From assembly GCA_905373565.1 (NCBI GenBank), contig CAJPTT010000152.1:1-6166 (forward strand): 6,166 nucleotides of DNA, read 5' to 3'. This document shows, one piece after another, positions 1 through 5,718 of the stretch. Each line of letters opens with the position of its first letter. The stretch's first letter is position 1. The notes below the pieces were generated by a model that saw only the letters and a list, made by a program, of their open reading frames with translations, was not told where the DNA came from and did no database searches. The stretch comes from an uncultured Treponema sp. Lineage in GTDB: Bacteria > Spirochaetota > Spirochaetia > Treponematales > Treponemataceae. Position numbers and translations under genes: made by a program.

Positions 1-170
1 TCGGAATCGAGCGCATGTTTTAACTCCGTTTCAAAATTGACCGATGTCCGCTTGAAATCCGGTATTTCCGAGTTTGCAAGGTTATTTGCCGACACGGTAT
101 AGCGGAGTGCGTTTACATCAAGCGCACGGTGTAAAAGATCAACCGTCTTTTGAAAACTGTTTATGTGCAT
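1..170 (-). CDS. flgB: Flagellar basal-body rod protein FlgB, N-terminal 56 residues (gene runs off the window start)
   Basis: FlgB is one of the proximal rod proteins of the flagellar basal body; it is exported by the flagellar type III apparatus and lies in the periplasm between the MS ring and the distal rod. I translated the minus strand by hand. The protein starts MHINSFQKTVDLLHRALDVN, and residues 27-40 carry the rod-protein signature SANNLANSEIPDFK, followed by an FlgB-like segment (FKRTSVNFETELKHALDS). The ATG at 170-168 is preceded by a strong ribosome binding site, AGAGGAG (176-182), five bases away. The gene lies 64 bp downstream of hslU on the same strand. In Bacillus subtilis the clpQ-clpY(-codY) genes also precede flgB, so the order is a known one. 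A sigma28-like promoter sits in the gap. Only the 5-prime 170 bases are visible; flgC and fliE are expected further on but cannot be seen. Confidence 0.93.
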   Translation of the reverse strand, partial: MHINSFQKTVDLLHRALDVNALRYTVSANNLANSEIPDFKRTSVNFETELKHALDS

Positions 171-201
171 CTCAACTCCTCTAAATTATTCGTATACTCA
201 T

Positions 202-228
202 ATATCGGCATTATAAAAATTCCCTTGA
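202..228 (-). promoter_or_regulatory. Sigma28 (FliA)-like promoter for flgB
   Basis: Read on the minus strand, TCAA (228-225), a 15-base spacer and GCCGATAT (209-202) lie just upstream of flgB. The FliA consensus is TAAA, 15 bases, GCCGATAA, so this matches 3 of 4 and 7 of 8 positions with exact spacing. A start near position 195 would give a leader of about 25 bases containing the flgB ribosome binding site. A perfect TATAAT (215-210) also lies here, but I find no convincing -35 for it, so the FliA reading is preferred. Identified by eye only. Confidence 0.55.
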
Positions 229-234
229 GGAACG

Positions 235-1695
235 TTACAGGATATAACGTGATAAATCTTGATCCTGTACGATGTCCTTCAACCGTTCATCGACATACGC
301 ACGGTCTATTTCGACGGTTTTTTCGGTCATGTCGCTTGCGTTAAACGAAATATCTTCCAAGAGCATTTCCATAATCGTGTGAAGGCGGCGGGCGCCGATG
401 TTTTCCATCGTCGAGTTGACCTCCGCAGCGAGGTTGCTCATACGTTCGATTGCTTCATCCTTAAAGATGATGGTAAGCCCTTCGGTTTCGAGCAGCGCTT
501 TATACTGTTTGGTTAATGCGTTCTTAGGTTCAAGCAGAATTCGCTTAAAGTCTTCCGCATGGAGCGATTCCAGTTCTACCCGCAGCGGGAAGCGTCCTTG
601 AAATTCGGGGATGAGGTCGCTCGGTTTTGAAATGCTGAAAGCGCCCGCCGCGATGAATAGGATGTGGCGGGTATCGACGACGCCGAACTTTGTGTTGACT
701 TTGGAGCCTTCTACGATTGGAAGAATATCGCGCTGTACCCCTTCGCGGGATACGTCGATACCGCTGCTCCGCTCGCTTTTGGAAGCAACTTTATCGATTT
801 CGTCGATGAAAATGATGCCCATTTGTTCAACCCGCTCTTTTGCTTCCTCTACAATCTTGTCATGATCGACGAGCTTATCAAGCTGATCATCCATAATAAT
901 CGTGCGGGCTTCTTTTACGCTGGTCGTTTTACGTTTGTTTCTACCGGCGCCCATCAGCATACTGCTGATATTCGACATCGCGTTTTCGAGGTCTTCCATA
1001 CTGGAGCCGCCGGCAAAGATTTCAAAACTTGGCATTCCCGACTGCTGCACGGAAACTTCTACCATTTTATCTTCAAATTTGCCGTCCCGCAGCATCTTGC
1101 GAAACTTTTCCCTCGTTTCGTGCATATCGTCTTCGGCTTGTTCGCCGTCTGCTACCGAAGTGCCGTCTACTCGGATTTCCCGATTATTTTCCGCTTCCGC
1201 ATCATGTTCCGATCCGGCGATTAAAAGCGGCTTAGAGTCTTCTTTCCGATTCCGCTTTTTTTTATTGGAACCCGGCAGCAACAGGTCGAGGAGAATTTCC
1301 TCCGTGTTTTTTTCCGCCTGCGCTTTCAGCGTTTCCTGCATCTCGCTTTTTACCATAGAATAGCCGACGGCCATCAGGTCGCGGATCATCGATTCGACAT
1401 CACGGCCGACATAGCCGACTTCGGTGTATTTTGTCGCCTCTACTTTGAGGAACGGCGCCCCTGAAAGTTTTGCAAGGCGTCGGGCAATTTCGGTTTTACC
1501 CACGCCGGTCGGCCCGATCATCAGGATATTTTTCGGCGCTATTTCTTCGCGGATTTCTTCGCTCAATTTAAATCGGCGTGTCCTGTTTCGCAGGGCAACG
1601 GCGACGGCCTTTTTAGCCTTTGTCTGCCCGATAATATATTTGTCAAGCTCCGCCACAATGTGCGGAGGGGTGAGTTCATCCAAGTTGATGGTCAT
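235..1695 (-). CDS. hslU: HslU (ClpY), ATPase subunit of the HslUV protease
   Basis: HslU is a hexameric AAA+ unfoldase that caps HslV, unfolds substrates with ATP and threads them into the peptidase chamber in the cytoplasm. The 486-residue protein has the Walker A motif GPTGVGKT (61-68), the pore-loop motif GYVG (94-97) within the HslU-typical TEVGYVGRDVES, Walker B IIFIDEID (294-301), sensor-2 region GARRLHT (434-440) and a C-terminal tail ending DLSRYIL, the kind of tail that docks into HslV. The start at 1695 is chosen because AAGGGAG lies six bases upstream and the protein then opens MTINLDELTPPHIVAELDKY, as HslU proteins do; the frame stays open to 1755, but that stretch overlaps the end of hslV. 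The gap to hslV is 17 bp, so they are surely cotranscribed. The protein is about 43 residues longer than E. coli HslU (443); the extra length appears to be in the I domain, where residues about 143-195 are highly charged and look poorly ordered. Confidence 0.97.
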   Translation of the reverse strand: MTINLDELTPPHIVAELDKYIIGQTKAKKAVAVALRNRTRRFKLSEEIREEIAPKNILMIGPTGVGKTEIARRLAKLSGAPFLKVEATKYTEVGYVGRDVESMIRDLMAVGYSMVKSEMQETLKAQAEKNTEEILLDLLLPGSNKKKRNRKEDSKPLLIAGSEHDAEAENNREIRVDGTSVADGEQAEDDMHETREKFRKMLRDGKFEDKMVEVSVQQSGMPSFEIFAGGSSMEDLENAMSNISSMLMGAGRNKRKTTSVKEARTIIMDDQLDKLVDHDKIVEEAKERVEQMGIIFIDEIDKVASKSERSSGIDVSREGVQRDILPIVEGSKVNTKFGVVDTRHILFIAAGAFSISKPSDLIPEFQGRFPLRVELESLHAEDFKRILLEPKNALTKQYKALLETEGLTIIFKDEAIERMSNLAAEVNSTMENIGARRLHTIMEMLLEDISFNASDMTEKTVEIDRAYVDERLKDIVQDQDLSRYIL

Positions 1696-1712
1696 TTTTT
1701 CTCCCTTATACC

Positions 1713-2252
1713 TTATATTTCCTCTATATGTATGTTTTCGTTGGTGTATACGCAAATCTGTCCGGCGATATTTAAGCTCTTTTCAGCAATTTCACGGGCT
1801 GATAAGTCCGTGTTGCGGAGCATAGCGAGCGCTGCGGCATACGCATAATTGCCGCCCGATCCGATAGCAAGCACATCTTCTTGCGGTTCAATGACATCTC
1901 CATTTCCGGAAATCAGCAAAATGGTCTTTGCGTCCGCAACCAACAGCAGCGCTTCAAGATTTTTCAGCATTTTGTTGGTGCGCCACTCTTTGGCAAGCTC
2001 AACCGCAGCGCGGGTAATATCGCCGTTGTATTCTTTAAGCCGCCCTTCGAACTTTTCGAGCAGTGTAAAGGCATCGGCCGTTGCGCCGGCAAAACCGGTC
2101 ATCACTTTGCCGTCGTAAATCTTGCGGACCTTGCGGGCATTGCCTTTCATCACCGTTTGCCCCATCGTAACCTGTCCGTCGCCGGCCATCGCAACCTTTC
2201 CGTTTCGTCTGACGGCAATAACGGTCGTACTCCGCACCTTCGTTTTTCCCAT
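1713..2252 (-). CDS. hslV: HslV (ClpQ), threonine peptidase subunit of the HslUV protease
   Basis: HslV forms a double hexameric ring, related to proteasome beta subunits, and degrades proteins delivered by HslU. In the 179-residue product, TTVIAVRRNGKVAMAGDGQV aligns with the mature N-terminus of the family; catalytic Thr is residue 9, so an eight-residue leader (MGKTKVRS) must be removed. Further family blocks are KGNARKVRKIYDGKVMTGFA (36-55), AVELAKEWRT (83-92), the IGSGGNYA segment (130-137), LRNTDLSAREIAE and the C-terminal ICVYTNENIHIEEI. E. coli HslV starts with the catalytic Thr directly after Met; short extensions are known in other bacteria, including spirochaetes. The ATG at 2252 has TGAGG about eight bases upstream, a modest ribosome binding site. 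It is the first gene of an hslV-hslU unit that continues into flgB, with a sigma70-like promoter just upstream. I see no CIRCE or other heat-shock operator. Confidence 0.97.
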   Translation of the reverse strand: MGKTKVRSTTVIAVRRNGKVAMAGDGQVTMGQTVMKGNARKVRKIYDGKVMTGFAGATADAFTLLEKFEGRLKEYNGDITRAAVELAKEWRTNKMLKNLEALLLVADAKTILLISGNGDVIEPQEDVLAIGSGGNYAYAAALAMLRNTDLSAREIAEKSLNIAGQICVYTNENIHIEEI

Positions 2253-2298
2253 GTATAAACCTCATTAGCGGTATTAAGATATATTGATACTGCTTTTC

Positions 2299-2327
2299 AT
2301 TATACCATACTATACTTCTTTTGAAAA
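2299..2327 (-). promoter_or_regulatory. Sigma70-type promoter of hslV-hslU
   Basis: On the minus strand a perfect -10, TATAAT (2304-2299), is preceded after 17 bases by TTTTCA (2327-2322), which matches the -35 consensus at 4 of 6 positions. It lies 47 bp upstream of the hslV start. The -35 almost touches the first repeat unit, which begins at 2329, so the repeat sets the upstream limit of this promoter. Confidence 0.6.
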
Positions 2328-2328
2328 T

Positions 2329-2451
2329 ATACGGCGCATCTGCGTTGTCGCTTTGTAAAAAACAGTCCTCGACGTACAAAAAGTACGCCTGCGGGTGTTT
2401 TTTGCGCGCTCCTAGCATCTGCGTCGTCTCTTTTCAAAAGCGCTGGGCCGG
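2329..2451. repeat. Imperfect palindromic repeat unit 1 (123 bp)
   Basis: The unit begins ATACGGCGCATCT and runs to just before the next occurrence of the same 13 bases at 2452. The arms are related as imperfect inverted repeats: ACGGCGCATCTGC near the left end against ACGACGCAGATGC read from the opposite strand at 2414-2426, and GTAAAAAACA (2355-2364) against GCAAAAAACA on the other strand around 2395-2404. The centre is a small hairpin, CGTAC-AAAAA-GTACG (2373-2387). The final third (TCTTTTCAAAAGCG onward) is shared with unit 2. No protein-coding frame here looks real. It resembles REP- or MITE-like intergenic elements in design, but I recognise no named family. Confidence 0.7.
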
Positions 2452-2464
2452 ATACGGCGCATCT
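2425..2464. repeat. 40-bp direct repeat, copy A
   Basis: These 40 bases recur at 2640-2679 with a single difference (CGCTGGG here, CGTTGGG there). The copy covers the end of repeat unit 1 (CGTCTCTTTTCAAAAGCG) and the start of unit 2 (GGATACGGCGCATCT). The TTTTCAAAAG part is nearly palindromic. The spacing of the two copies is 215 bp. Confidence 0.9.
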
Positions 2465-2666
2465 ACTTCGTTGCTGCGCACAAATTAATCCTCAACGTAT
2501 CAGAACGTCCAAGGATGGACGGGGTATAAATCAGGAACGATGTTTTTGCTGCGCAAAAACTCGTTGTTAAAAAGCGTACACGGAAGTACGCTTTTTAACA
2601 GGCCTGCGGTTAATTTGTGCTCGCGCCTCGTATCTATACCGTCTCTTTTCAAAAGCGTTGGGCCGG
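2452..2666. repeat. Imperfect palindromic repeat unit 2 (215 bp) with a hairpin-rich insert
   Basis: It has the same ends as unit 1 (ATACGGCGCATCT at the left; CCTGCGG, then CGTCTCTTTTCAAAAGCG and GGGCCGG at the right) but a longer middle. The arms include an exact 11-base inverted repeat, GCACAAATTAA (2478-2488) against TTAATTTGTGC (2610-2620). Relative to unit 1, about 90 extra bases sit between TCCTCAACGTA and GTACGC. These hold three more hairpins: CGTCCA-AGGA-TGGACG (2506-2521), GTTTTTGC-TGC-GCAAAAAC (2542-2560) and a 15-bp stem at 2565-2600. The pattern suggests one repeat inserted into another of a related kind. Small open frames across it look spurious: no ribosome binding site and no recognisable protein. 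Confidence 0.7.
2565..2600. other. Perfect 15-bp stem-loop inside repeat unit 2
   Basis: TGTTAAAAAGCGTAC (2565-2579), loop ACGGAA, then the exact complement GTACGCTTTTTAACA (2586-2600). There is no U-run directly after it on either strand, and no gene ends here, so it is read as part of the repeat element and not as a terminator. Confidence 0.85.
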
Positions 2667-2679
2667 ATACGGCGCATCT
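2640..2679. repeat. 40-bp direct repeat, copy B, with the start of a decayed third unit
   Basis: This is the second copy of the 40-base repeat seen at 2425-2464 (39 of 40 identical). Its last 13 bases, ATACGGCGCATCT (2667-2679), are the start of a repeat unit, but what follows soon loses similarity; CTGCGGGA near 2697 may be a remnant. So the array looks like two full units and a truncated third, all in one orientation, stopping about 65 bp before the perR promoter. Confidence 0.85.
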
Positions 2680-2743
2680 GCTGTGTCTCAATTTTTCTGC
2701 GGGAGTAAATGCAAAGTGTCTGATGCGGTTGCCCCGGCAAATA

Positions 2744-2773
2744 TTGACAGCGTTGCTTGTAAAATTGTAGTAT
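2744..2773 (+). promoter_or_regulatory. Sigma70-type promoter of perR
   Basis: A perfect -35, TTGACA (2744-2749), is followed after 18 bases by TAGTAT (2768-2773), a 4 of 6 match to the -10. It lies 45 bp upstream of the perR ATG and outside the repeat array. Confidence 0.55.
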
Positions 2774-2782
2774 TGATTATGA
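2768..2782 (+). promoter_or_regulatory. Possible PerR box overlapping the perR -10
   Basis: TAGTATTGATTATGA matches 10 of the 14 defined positions of the Bacillus PerR box TTATAATNATTATAA (7-1-7). It covers the proposed -10 and the start region, where a repressor would block transcription, so autoregulation is plausible. The left half-site is the weaker one. AT-rich promoter DNA can give such matches by chance. Confidence 0.35.
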
Positions 2783-2818
2783 ATTTTAGGCGCTACACTT
2801 TGATATGAGGAGTTGTAT

Positions 2819-3232
2819 ATGAAACAGGCTGTATCATATAAGCATTCAAAACAACGGGAGGCATTGTTCAATCTTTTATGTTCTACGCGTACGCATCCTA
2901 CGGCAGCATGGCTGTATGATAAGCTTCGAAAAGATTTTCCTCACATTAGTCAGGGAACCGTTTATCGCAATTTGAATATTCTTGCCGAACAAAAACGAAT
3001 TAAGGTTATCAATGTTGGTGGTACCTTTGCTCACTTTGATGCGGATATGAGTGTTCATAATCATGTTATCTGTACCCGATGCGGCAAGGTTGAAGATGCT
3101 TTTATGCCGTCCGATGAACACTGCGATCAAACGGCTGCGAAGGTCAGCGGCTATCGTATCGATTCGCATCGGTTTGATTTTTTCGGGCTTTGCCCCGATT
3201 GTCAACGTCTTGAACATGATGAGGTTCTATAG
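2819..3232 (+). CDS. perR: PerR-type Fur-family peroxide-responsive repressor
   Basis: This is a metal-dependent DNA-binding repressor of 137 residues. In PerR proteins, hydrogen peroxide oxidises iron-ligand histidines and releases repression of catalase, peroxiredoxin, Dps-like and metal-handling genes. The N-terminal winged-helix domain includes HPTAAWLYDKL and SQGTVYRNLNIL (44-55); the C-terminal domain dimerises. Every metal ligand of B. subtilis PerR is found at a constant offset of 11: His26, Asp74, His80, His82 and Asp93 for the regulatory site (37, 85, 91, 93, 104 in B. subtilis), and Cys85, Cys88, Cys125 and Cys128 for structural zinc (96, 99, 136, 139). Asp93, where Fur proteins usually have Glu, favours PerR. 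The ATG at 2819 is six bases after GAGGAG (2807-2812); an in-frame TTG at 2813 directly abuts that site and is rejected. It is transcribed divergently from hslV and may regulate itself. Targets cannot be seen here. Confidence 0.9.
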   Translation: MKQAVSYKHSKQREALFNLLCSTRTHPTAAWLYDKLRKDFPHISQGTVYRNLNILAEQKRIKVINVGGTFAHFDADMSVHNHVICTRCGKVEDAFMPSDEHCDQTAAKVSGYRIDSHRFDFFGLCPDCQRLEHDEVL

Positions 3233-3337
3233 TAATTTATTTATGTTTATGCGAAGCTTTGTCGCACGAGACGGATTTCTTTAAAAGCTTGATGAGTTTT
3301 TAGAAGTCTTGATATCCGTTTAGCAATGGAGGTTATA

Positions 3338-4300
3338 ATGAATAAAACACTGAAAACATTGTTTTATATTCTCTGTGTTTCCGTTCTGTTGTTCGGTTTT
3401 GGAGCTTGTAAATCGCAGCCTAAACCGAGACCTGAACCGAAGCCGGAGCCGGTAAAGCCTGCCGAGCCGGAAAAAAATGAAGAGCAGGAAAAAACCGCCC
3501 GCTTATTGGAGGAACTGGCAAAAGTCCGCGCCGAAGCGGTTAAAGTAAAGGCGGATGCCGCCTATCCCGTTCAGTTCAAGTCGGCCGACGATACGGCTGC
3601 CGAAGCGAAAAGCGGCTATGAAGCAAATAATTTTGCAGCAGCGCAGGAAAAGGCTCAAAGGGCTATTACGCAATATCGAACGTTGATCAATCAAATGCAG
3701 ATTGCCGACTTAAAAGCAAAGATCGATAAAAATGATCTGTCTTCTTATGATGCGGAAAACTATAAAAAGGCCGAAGAGCTGTCCGCACAGATTCCCGGAT
3801 TATATGAATCGGATCCTGCAAAAGCTTTTGAAATCTCCGAGCAAGCGCTGAATTACTATGAAACGGTAAAAGAAGCCGGGTTTGCTTCGTTGATGGATGA
3901 TGCAAAAAAGAAAGCGGACGAAGCGCGCGAGCGATGTGATTCGGTTAAAGGCGCTACAGCGATGAAAGAGCCGTATGCAGAAACGGTAAATCGCTACCGT
4001 GCAGCCGGAATTGCTGCAGGCAATAAGAAATATGAACAAGCGTACACAGGGTATATGACTGCTGCCGATGAGTTTAATGATATCTACGAAAAGGTAAAAG
4101 TTAAACGAGAGCAGGCAAGCGATGCGATGGAACGAGCGAAAGCACGTCAAGATGCCAGCAGTAAGCTTGCAAAGGATGCCGATCGCGAAGCCCCCTTGCC
4201 TGAAGATGCGGAAGGTTTTTCGGAAGAACCGGTCGATCTTGATGAATTGCAGAGCTCTACAACCGACGGCAGTACAGCGTCATCCGATAACGGGAGGTAA
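3338..4300 (+). CDS. Alanine-rich lipoprotein with three helical (TPR-like) repeats
   Basis: The 320-residue product starts MNKTLKTLFYILCVSVLLFG, a lipoprotein signal peptide with lipidated Cys24 in FGAC, a relaxed lipobox of the kind spirochaetes tolerate. A Pro/Lys/Glu linker follows (28-46), able to span the periplasm or cell-wall surface. Residues about 61-250 are helical, rich in Ala, Lys and Glu, and fall into three similar segments (61-117, 124-177, 188-250), each with an aromatic-centred pattern such as YEANNFAAAQEKAQRAITQY; they look like TPR-type helix pairs. The tail (280-320) is acidic, then Ser/Thr-rich. The start at 3338 has GGAGG (3328-3332) five bases upstream; the in-frame ATG at 3326 overlaps that site and is rejected. 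The next gene begins three bases after the stop. I do not recognise a named family; a scaffold or envelope-assembly role with the LysM neighbour is inference. No strong promoter is evident in the 105 bp before it. Confidence 0.85.
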   Translation: MNKTLKTLFYILCVSVLLFGFGACKSQPKPRPEPKPEPVKPAEPEKNEEQEKTARLLEELAKVRAEAVKVKADAAYPVQFKSADDTAAEAKSGYEANNFAAAQEKAQRAITQYRTLINQMQIADLKAKIDKNDLSSYDAENYKKAEELSAQIPGLYESDPAKAFEISEQALNYYETVKEAGFASLMDDAKKKADEARERCDSVKGATAMKEPYAETVNRYRAAGIAAGNKKYEQAYTGYMTAADEFNDIYEKVKVKREQASDAMERAKARQDASSKLAKDADREAPLPEDAEGFSEEPVDLDELQSSTTDGSTASSDNGR

Positions 4301-4303
4301 CCC

Positions 4304-5020
4304 ATGAAAAAAACAGCTATTCTCTGTACCGTATTCTTTTTATTAGGAACGGCATTATTGTTTGCCGTATCGTACGATAATAATGAGTACCAGCGAAAGA
4401 GCCGTGCCTATTCCGAATTGGCACAACGGGCGTATAACGAAGGTGATTATGACGCTTCTATAGAATATTCACGACTTGCCGAAGAAAATGCTCAAAAATC
4501 GGCCGATTATATTCAATATATGCTAGCCCGTATCGAAGCGGAACAGGCAATGAATAAGGCGCGTACCCGCTATACATGGGCAAAAAACAATCAGGCCGAA
4601 CAAAACTATCCTGAGGCATTTCAGACGGCAACCGAGGCTTTACAGGCAGGGCATACCGCATTTGAAAACAAAGACTTTGACGTAGCGGTCGTCTGTGCAA
4701 AGAAAGTTCTGGATGCACTTGCCGTTGTTACCGGCGATGAATCTTCGTTTACAACGTTGCCCGCTCAATATCGTATCCGTACGTGGCGGGGTGAACGAGA
4801 TTGCTTGTGGAATATCGCAAAGGATAAGGCTATTTATGATAATCCGTATCTATGGCGAAAGCTGTATGAAGCGAATAAAGAGAAATTGCCGGATCCGAAC
4901 AATCCTGACTGGGTTGAACCGGGAATTATCTTGACGATTCCGAGTCTCCGCGGAGAAAAACGCAGCGGCTTATATGACCCTGCGGTAACCTACGAAAAAT
5001 TACCCTCGGCAAAAAAATAA
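4304..5020 (+). CDS. Secreted LysM-domain protein with N-terminal helical repeats
   Basis: This 238-residue protein is probably exported to the periplasm and held on peptidoglycan by its LysM domain. It has a Sec signal peptide (MKKTAILCTVFFLLGTALLF, likely cleaved after Ala21). Two helical segments follow (about 25-70 and 82-139), with patterns like AYNEGDYDASIEYSRLAEEN that resemble the repeats of the lipoprotein upstream. Residues about 155-213 form a LysM domain: YRIRTWRG, CLWNIA, NPYLWRKLYEANKEKL, then PDPNNPDWVEPGIILTIP. There is no catalytic domain, so it is more likely an adaptor or structural protein than a hydrolase. GGGAGG lies inside the end of the upstream gene, six bases before the ATG, so translation of the two is probably coupled. 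The operon ends at the stem-loop just downstream. The LysM call is firm; the function beyond binding is not known to me. Confidence 0.9.
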   Translation: MKKTAILCTVFFLLGTALLFAVSYDNNEYQRKSRAYSELAQRAYNEGDYDASIEYSRLAEENAQKSADYIQYMLARIEAEQAMNKARTRYTWAKNNQAEQNYPEAFQTATEALQAGHTAFENKDFDVAVVCAKKVLDALAVVTGDESSFTTLPAQYRIRTWRGERDCLWNIAKDKAIYDNPYLWRKLYEANKEKLPDPNNPDWVEPGIILTIPSLRGEKRSGLYDPAVTYEKLPSAKK

Positions 5021-5027
5021 CAAATGA

Positions 5028-5064
5028 TAAGGAACCTCTAAAAACAGTTTTTAGAGGTTCCTTA
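5028..5064. terminator. Bidirectional terminator stem-loop between convergent genes
   Basis: TAAGGAACCTCTAAAAA (5028-5044), loop CAG, and the exact complement TTTTTAGAGGTTCCTTA (5048-5064) form a perfect 17-bp stem. It starts eight bases after the LysM gene and lies 36 bp beyond the end of the convergent NUDIX gene. The A/T run is inside the stem top and foot, and no long U-run follows immediately on either strand, so the release step may be weaker than in the textbook form. Symmetry and position suggest it serves both genes. Confidence 0.8.
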
Positions 5065-5099
5065 ATATCTCTCTTTGTACAGTAGTTGTCTCCGAGCTT

Positions 5100-5672
5100 T
5101 TAATCGTAGCTTTTTGCGACTTCCCGTAGATAAAAAAAGAGCGCGGTACACATAAGCGCATGGTCGTAGGGTTCCGTTCCCATTTTGCTCAACACCTCAT
5201 CAATGGGAACCGCCTCGGCTTCTAAAAATTCATCTTCATCAAGATGCTGTGCCTGCGTATCCGATTCGCAGTCCGCAAAATAAATATGGCTTTTATTTCC
5301 CATAATCGCAGGATTGGGGTATACTTCGCCGAGCAGCGTTAAATTCCGCCCCGTTCTTCCCGTTTCTTCAAGTAGCTCCCGCCGCGCCGCCTGTTCGGGT
5401 GTTTCCCCTTCGTCGACCACGCCGCCGGGAAATTCGACCGATAGGTGTGACGAACCGTGTCGCCACTGTTTTACCATCAAAAAATATTGTTGCCCGTTTG
5501 TATCGGTGATGCGGGGAATAACGATAACCCATTCCGGCGCGGATAACGTCGAAAATGTCTTTGTTTCGTTTTCGGGCGAAAGACTGGTAATTTCGTTGAC
5601 GGTAAATACCCGTGTCGTACATATTTCTTTTGCAGCAACGGGCTTCCATGACAGATTAAGTTTTTTTTGCAT
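5100..5672 (-). CDS. NUDIX hydrolase, ADP-ribose pyrophosphatase-like
   Basis: NUDIX enzymes hydrolyse nucleoside diphosphates linked to another group, using divalent metal bound by the NUDIX-box glutamates. The 190-residue protein has the box at 84-106: Gly84, Glu90, Arg98, Glu99, Glu102, Glu103 and Gly105, fitting GX5EX7REUXEEXGU except that the last hydrophobic position is Arg106. QWRHGSSHLSVEFPGG just before it is typical of the ADP-ribose/NudF-like branch, as is the overall length. Substrate cannot be fixed from sequence; ADP-ribose or a nucleotide sugar is the best guess. The ATG at 5672 is chosen because AAGGAAGG lies upstream (10-base gap, rather long). An in-frame ATG at 5696 would add MSKEGSIF but has no ribosome binding site and only about 11 bases of leader from the predicted promoter. 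The gene is convergent with the LysM operon and divergent from the kinase-like gene. Confidence 0.9.
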   Translation of the reverse strand: MQKKLNLSWKPVAAKEICTTRVFTVNEITSLSPENETKTFSTLSAPEWVIVIPRITDTNGQQYFLMVKQWRHGSSHLSVEFPGGVVDEGETPEQAARRELLEETGRTGRNLTLLGEVYPNPAIMGNKSHIYFADCESDTQAQHLDEDEFLEAEAVPIDEVLSKMGTEPYDHALMCTALFFYLREVAKSYD

Positions 5673-5689
5673 AAAAATAGAACCTTCCT

Positions 5690-5718
5690 TTGACATAATG
5701 AGTATTTAGCCTTATTCT
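5690..5718 (+). promoter_or_regulatory. Promoter of the cytidylate-kinase-like gene
   Basis: A perfect TTGACA (5690-5695), a 17-base spacer and TATTCT (5713-5718, 4 of 6). A start about seven bases on would leave a leader of only about 11 bases, made up almost entirely of the ribosome binding site GAGGAGG (5725-5731). The -10 overlaps that of the divergent NUDIX promoter. Confidence 0.5.

Noticed and set aside
211..232. A possible terminator between hslU and flgB (short stem then five U on the minus strand)
   Set aside because: The stem is only four or five pairs with one wobble, too weak to call. It overlaps the sigma28-like promoter, which explains the region better.
664..1224. A 186-codon plus-strand open frame opposite hslU
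   Set aside because: It is the antisense shadow of a clear hslU reading frame, with no ribosome binding site or recognisable domain.
2565..2600. The 15-bp stem-loop as a transcription terminator
   Set aside because: No gene ends nearby on either strand and no U-run follows; it belongs to the repeat element.
2500..2871. A 123-codon minus-strand open frame across the hslV-perR gap
   Set aside because: It runs through the repeat unit hairpins and over the perR promoter and start, has no ribosome binding site and gives no protein-like sequence.
3233..3337. A search for a perR terminator or a promoter for the lipoprotein operon
   Set aside because: There is a weak eight-pair stem with a wobble (TAAAAGCT/AGTTTTTA) and a loose TTGATG without a fitting -10. 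Neither is strong enough to list, so perR may read through into the operon.
5673..5696. The upstream ATG at 5696 as the NUDIX start
   Set aside because: It has no ribosome binding site and sits almost at the predicted transcription start, whereas the ATG at 5672 has AAGGAAGG upstream. It remains possible.
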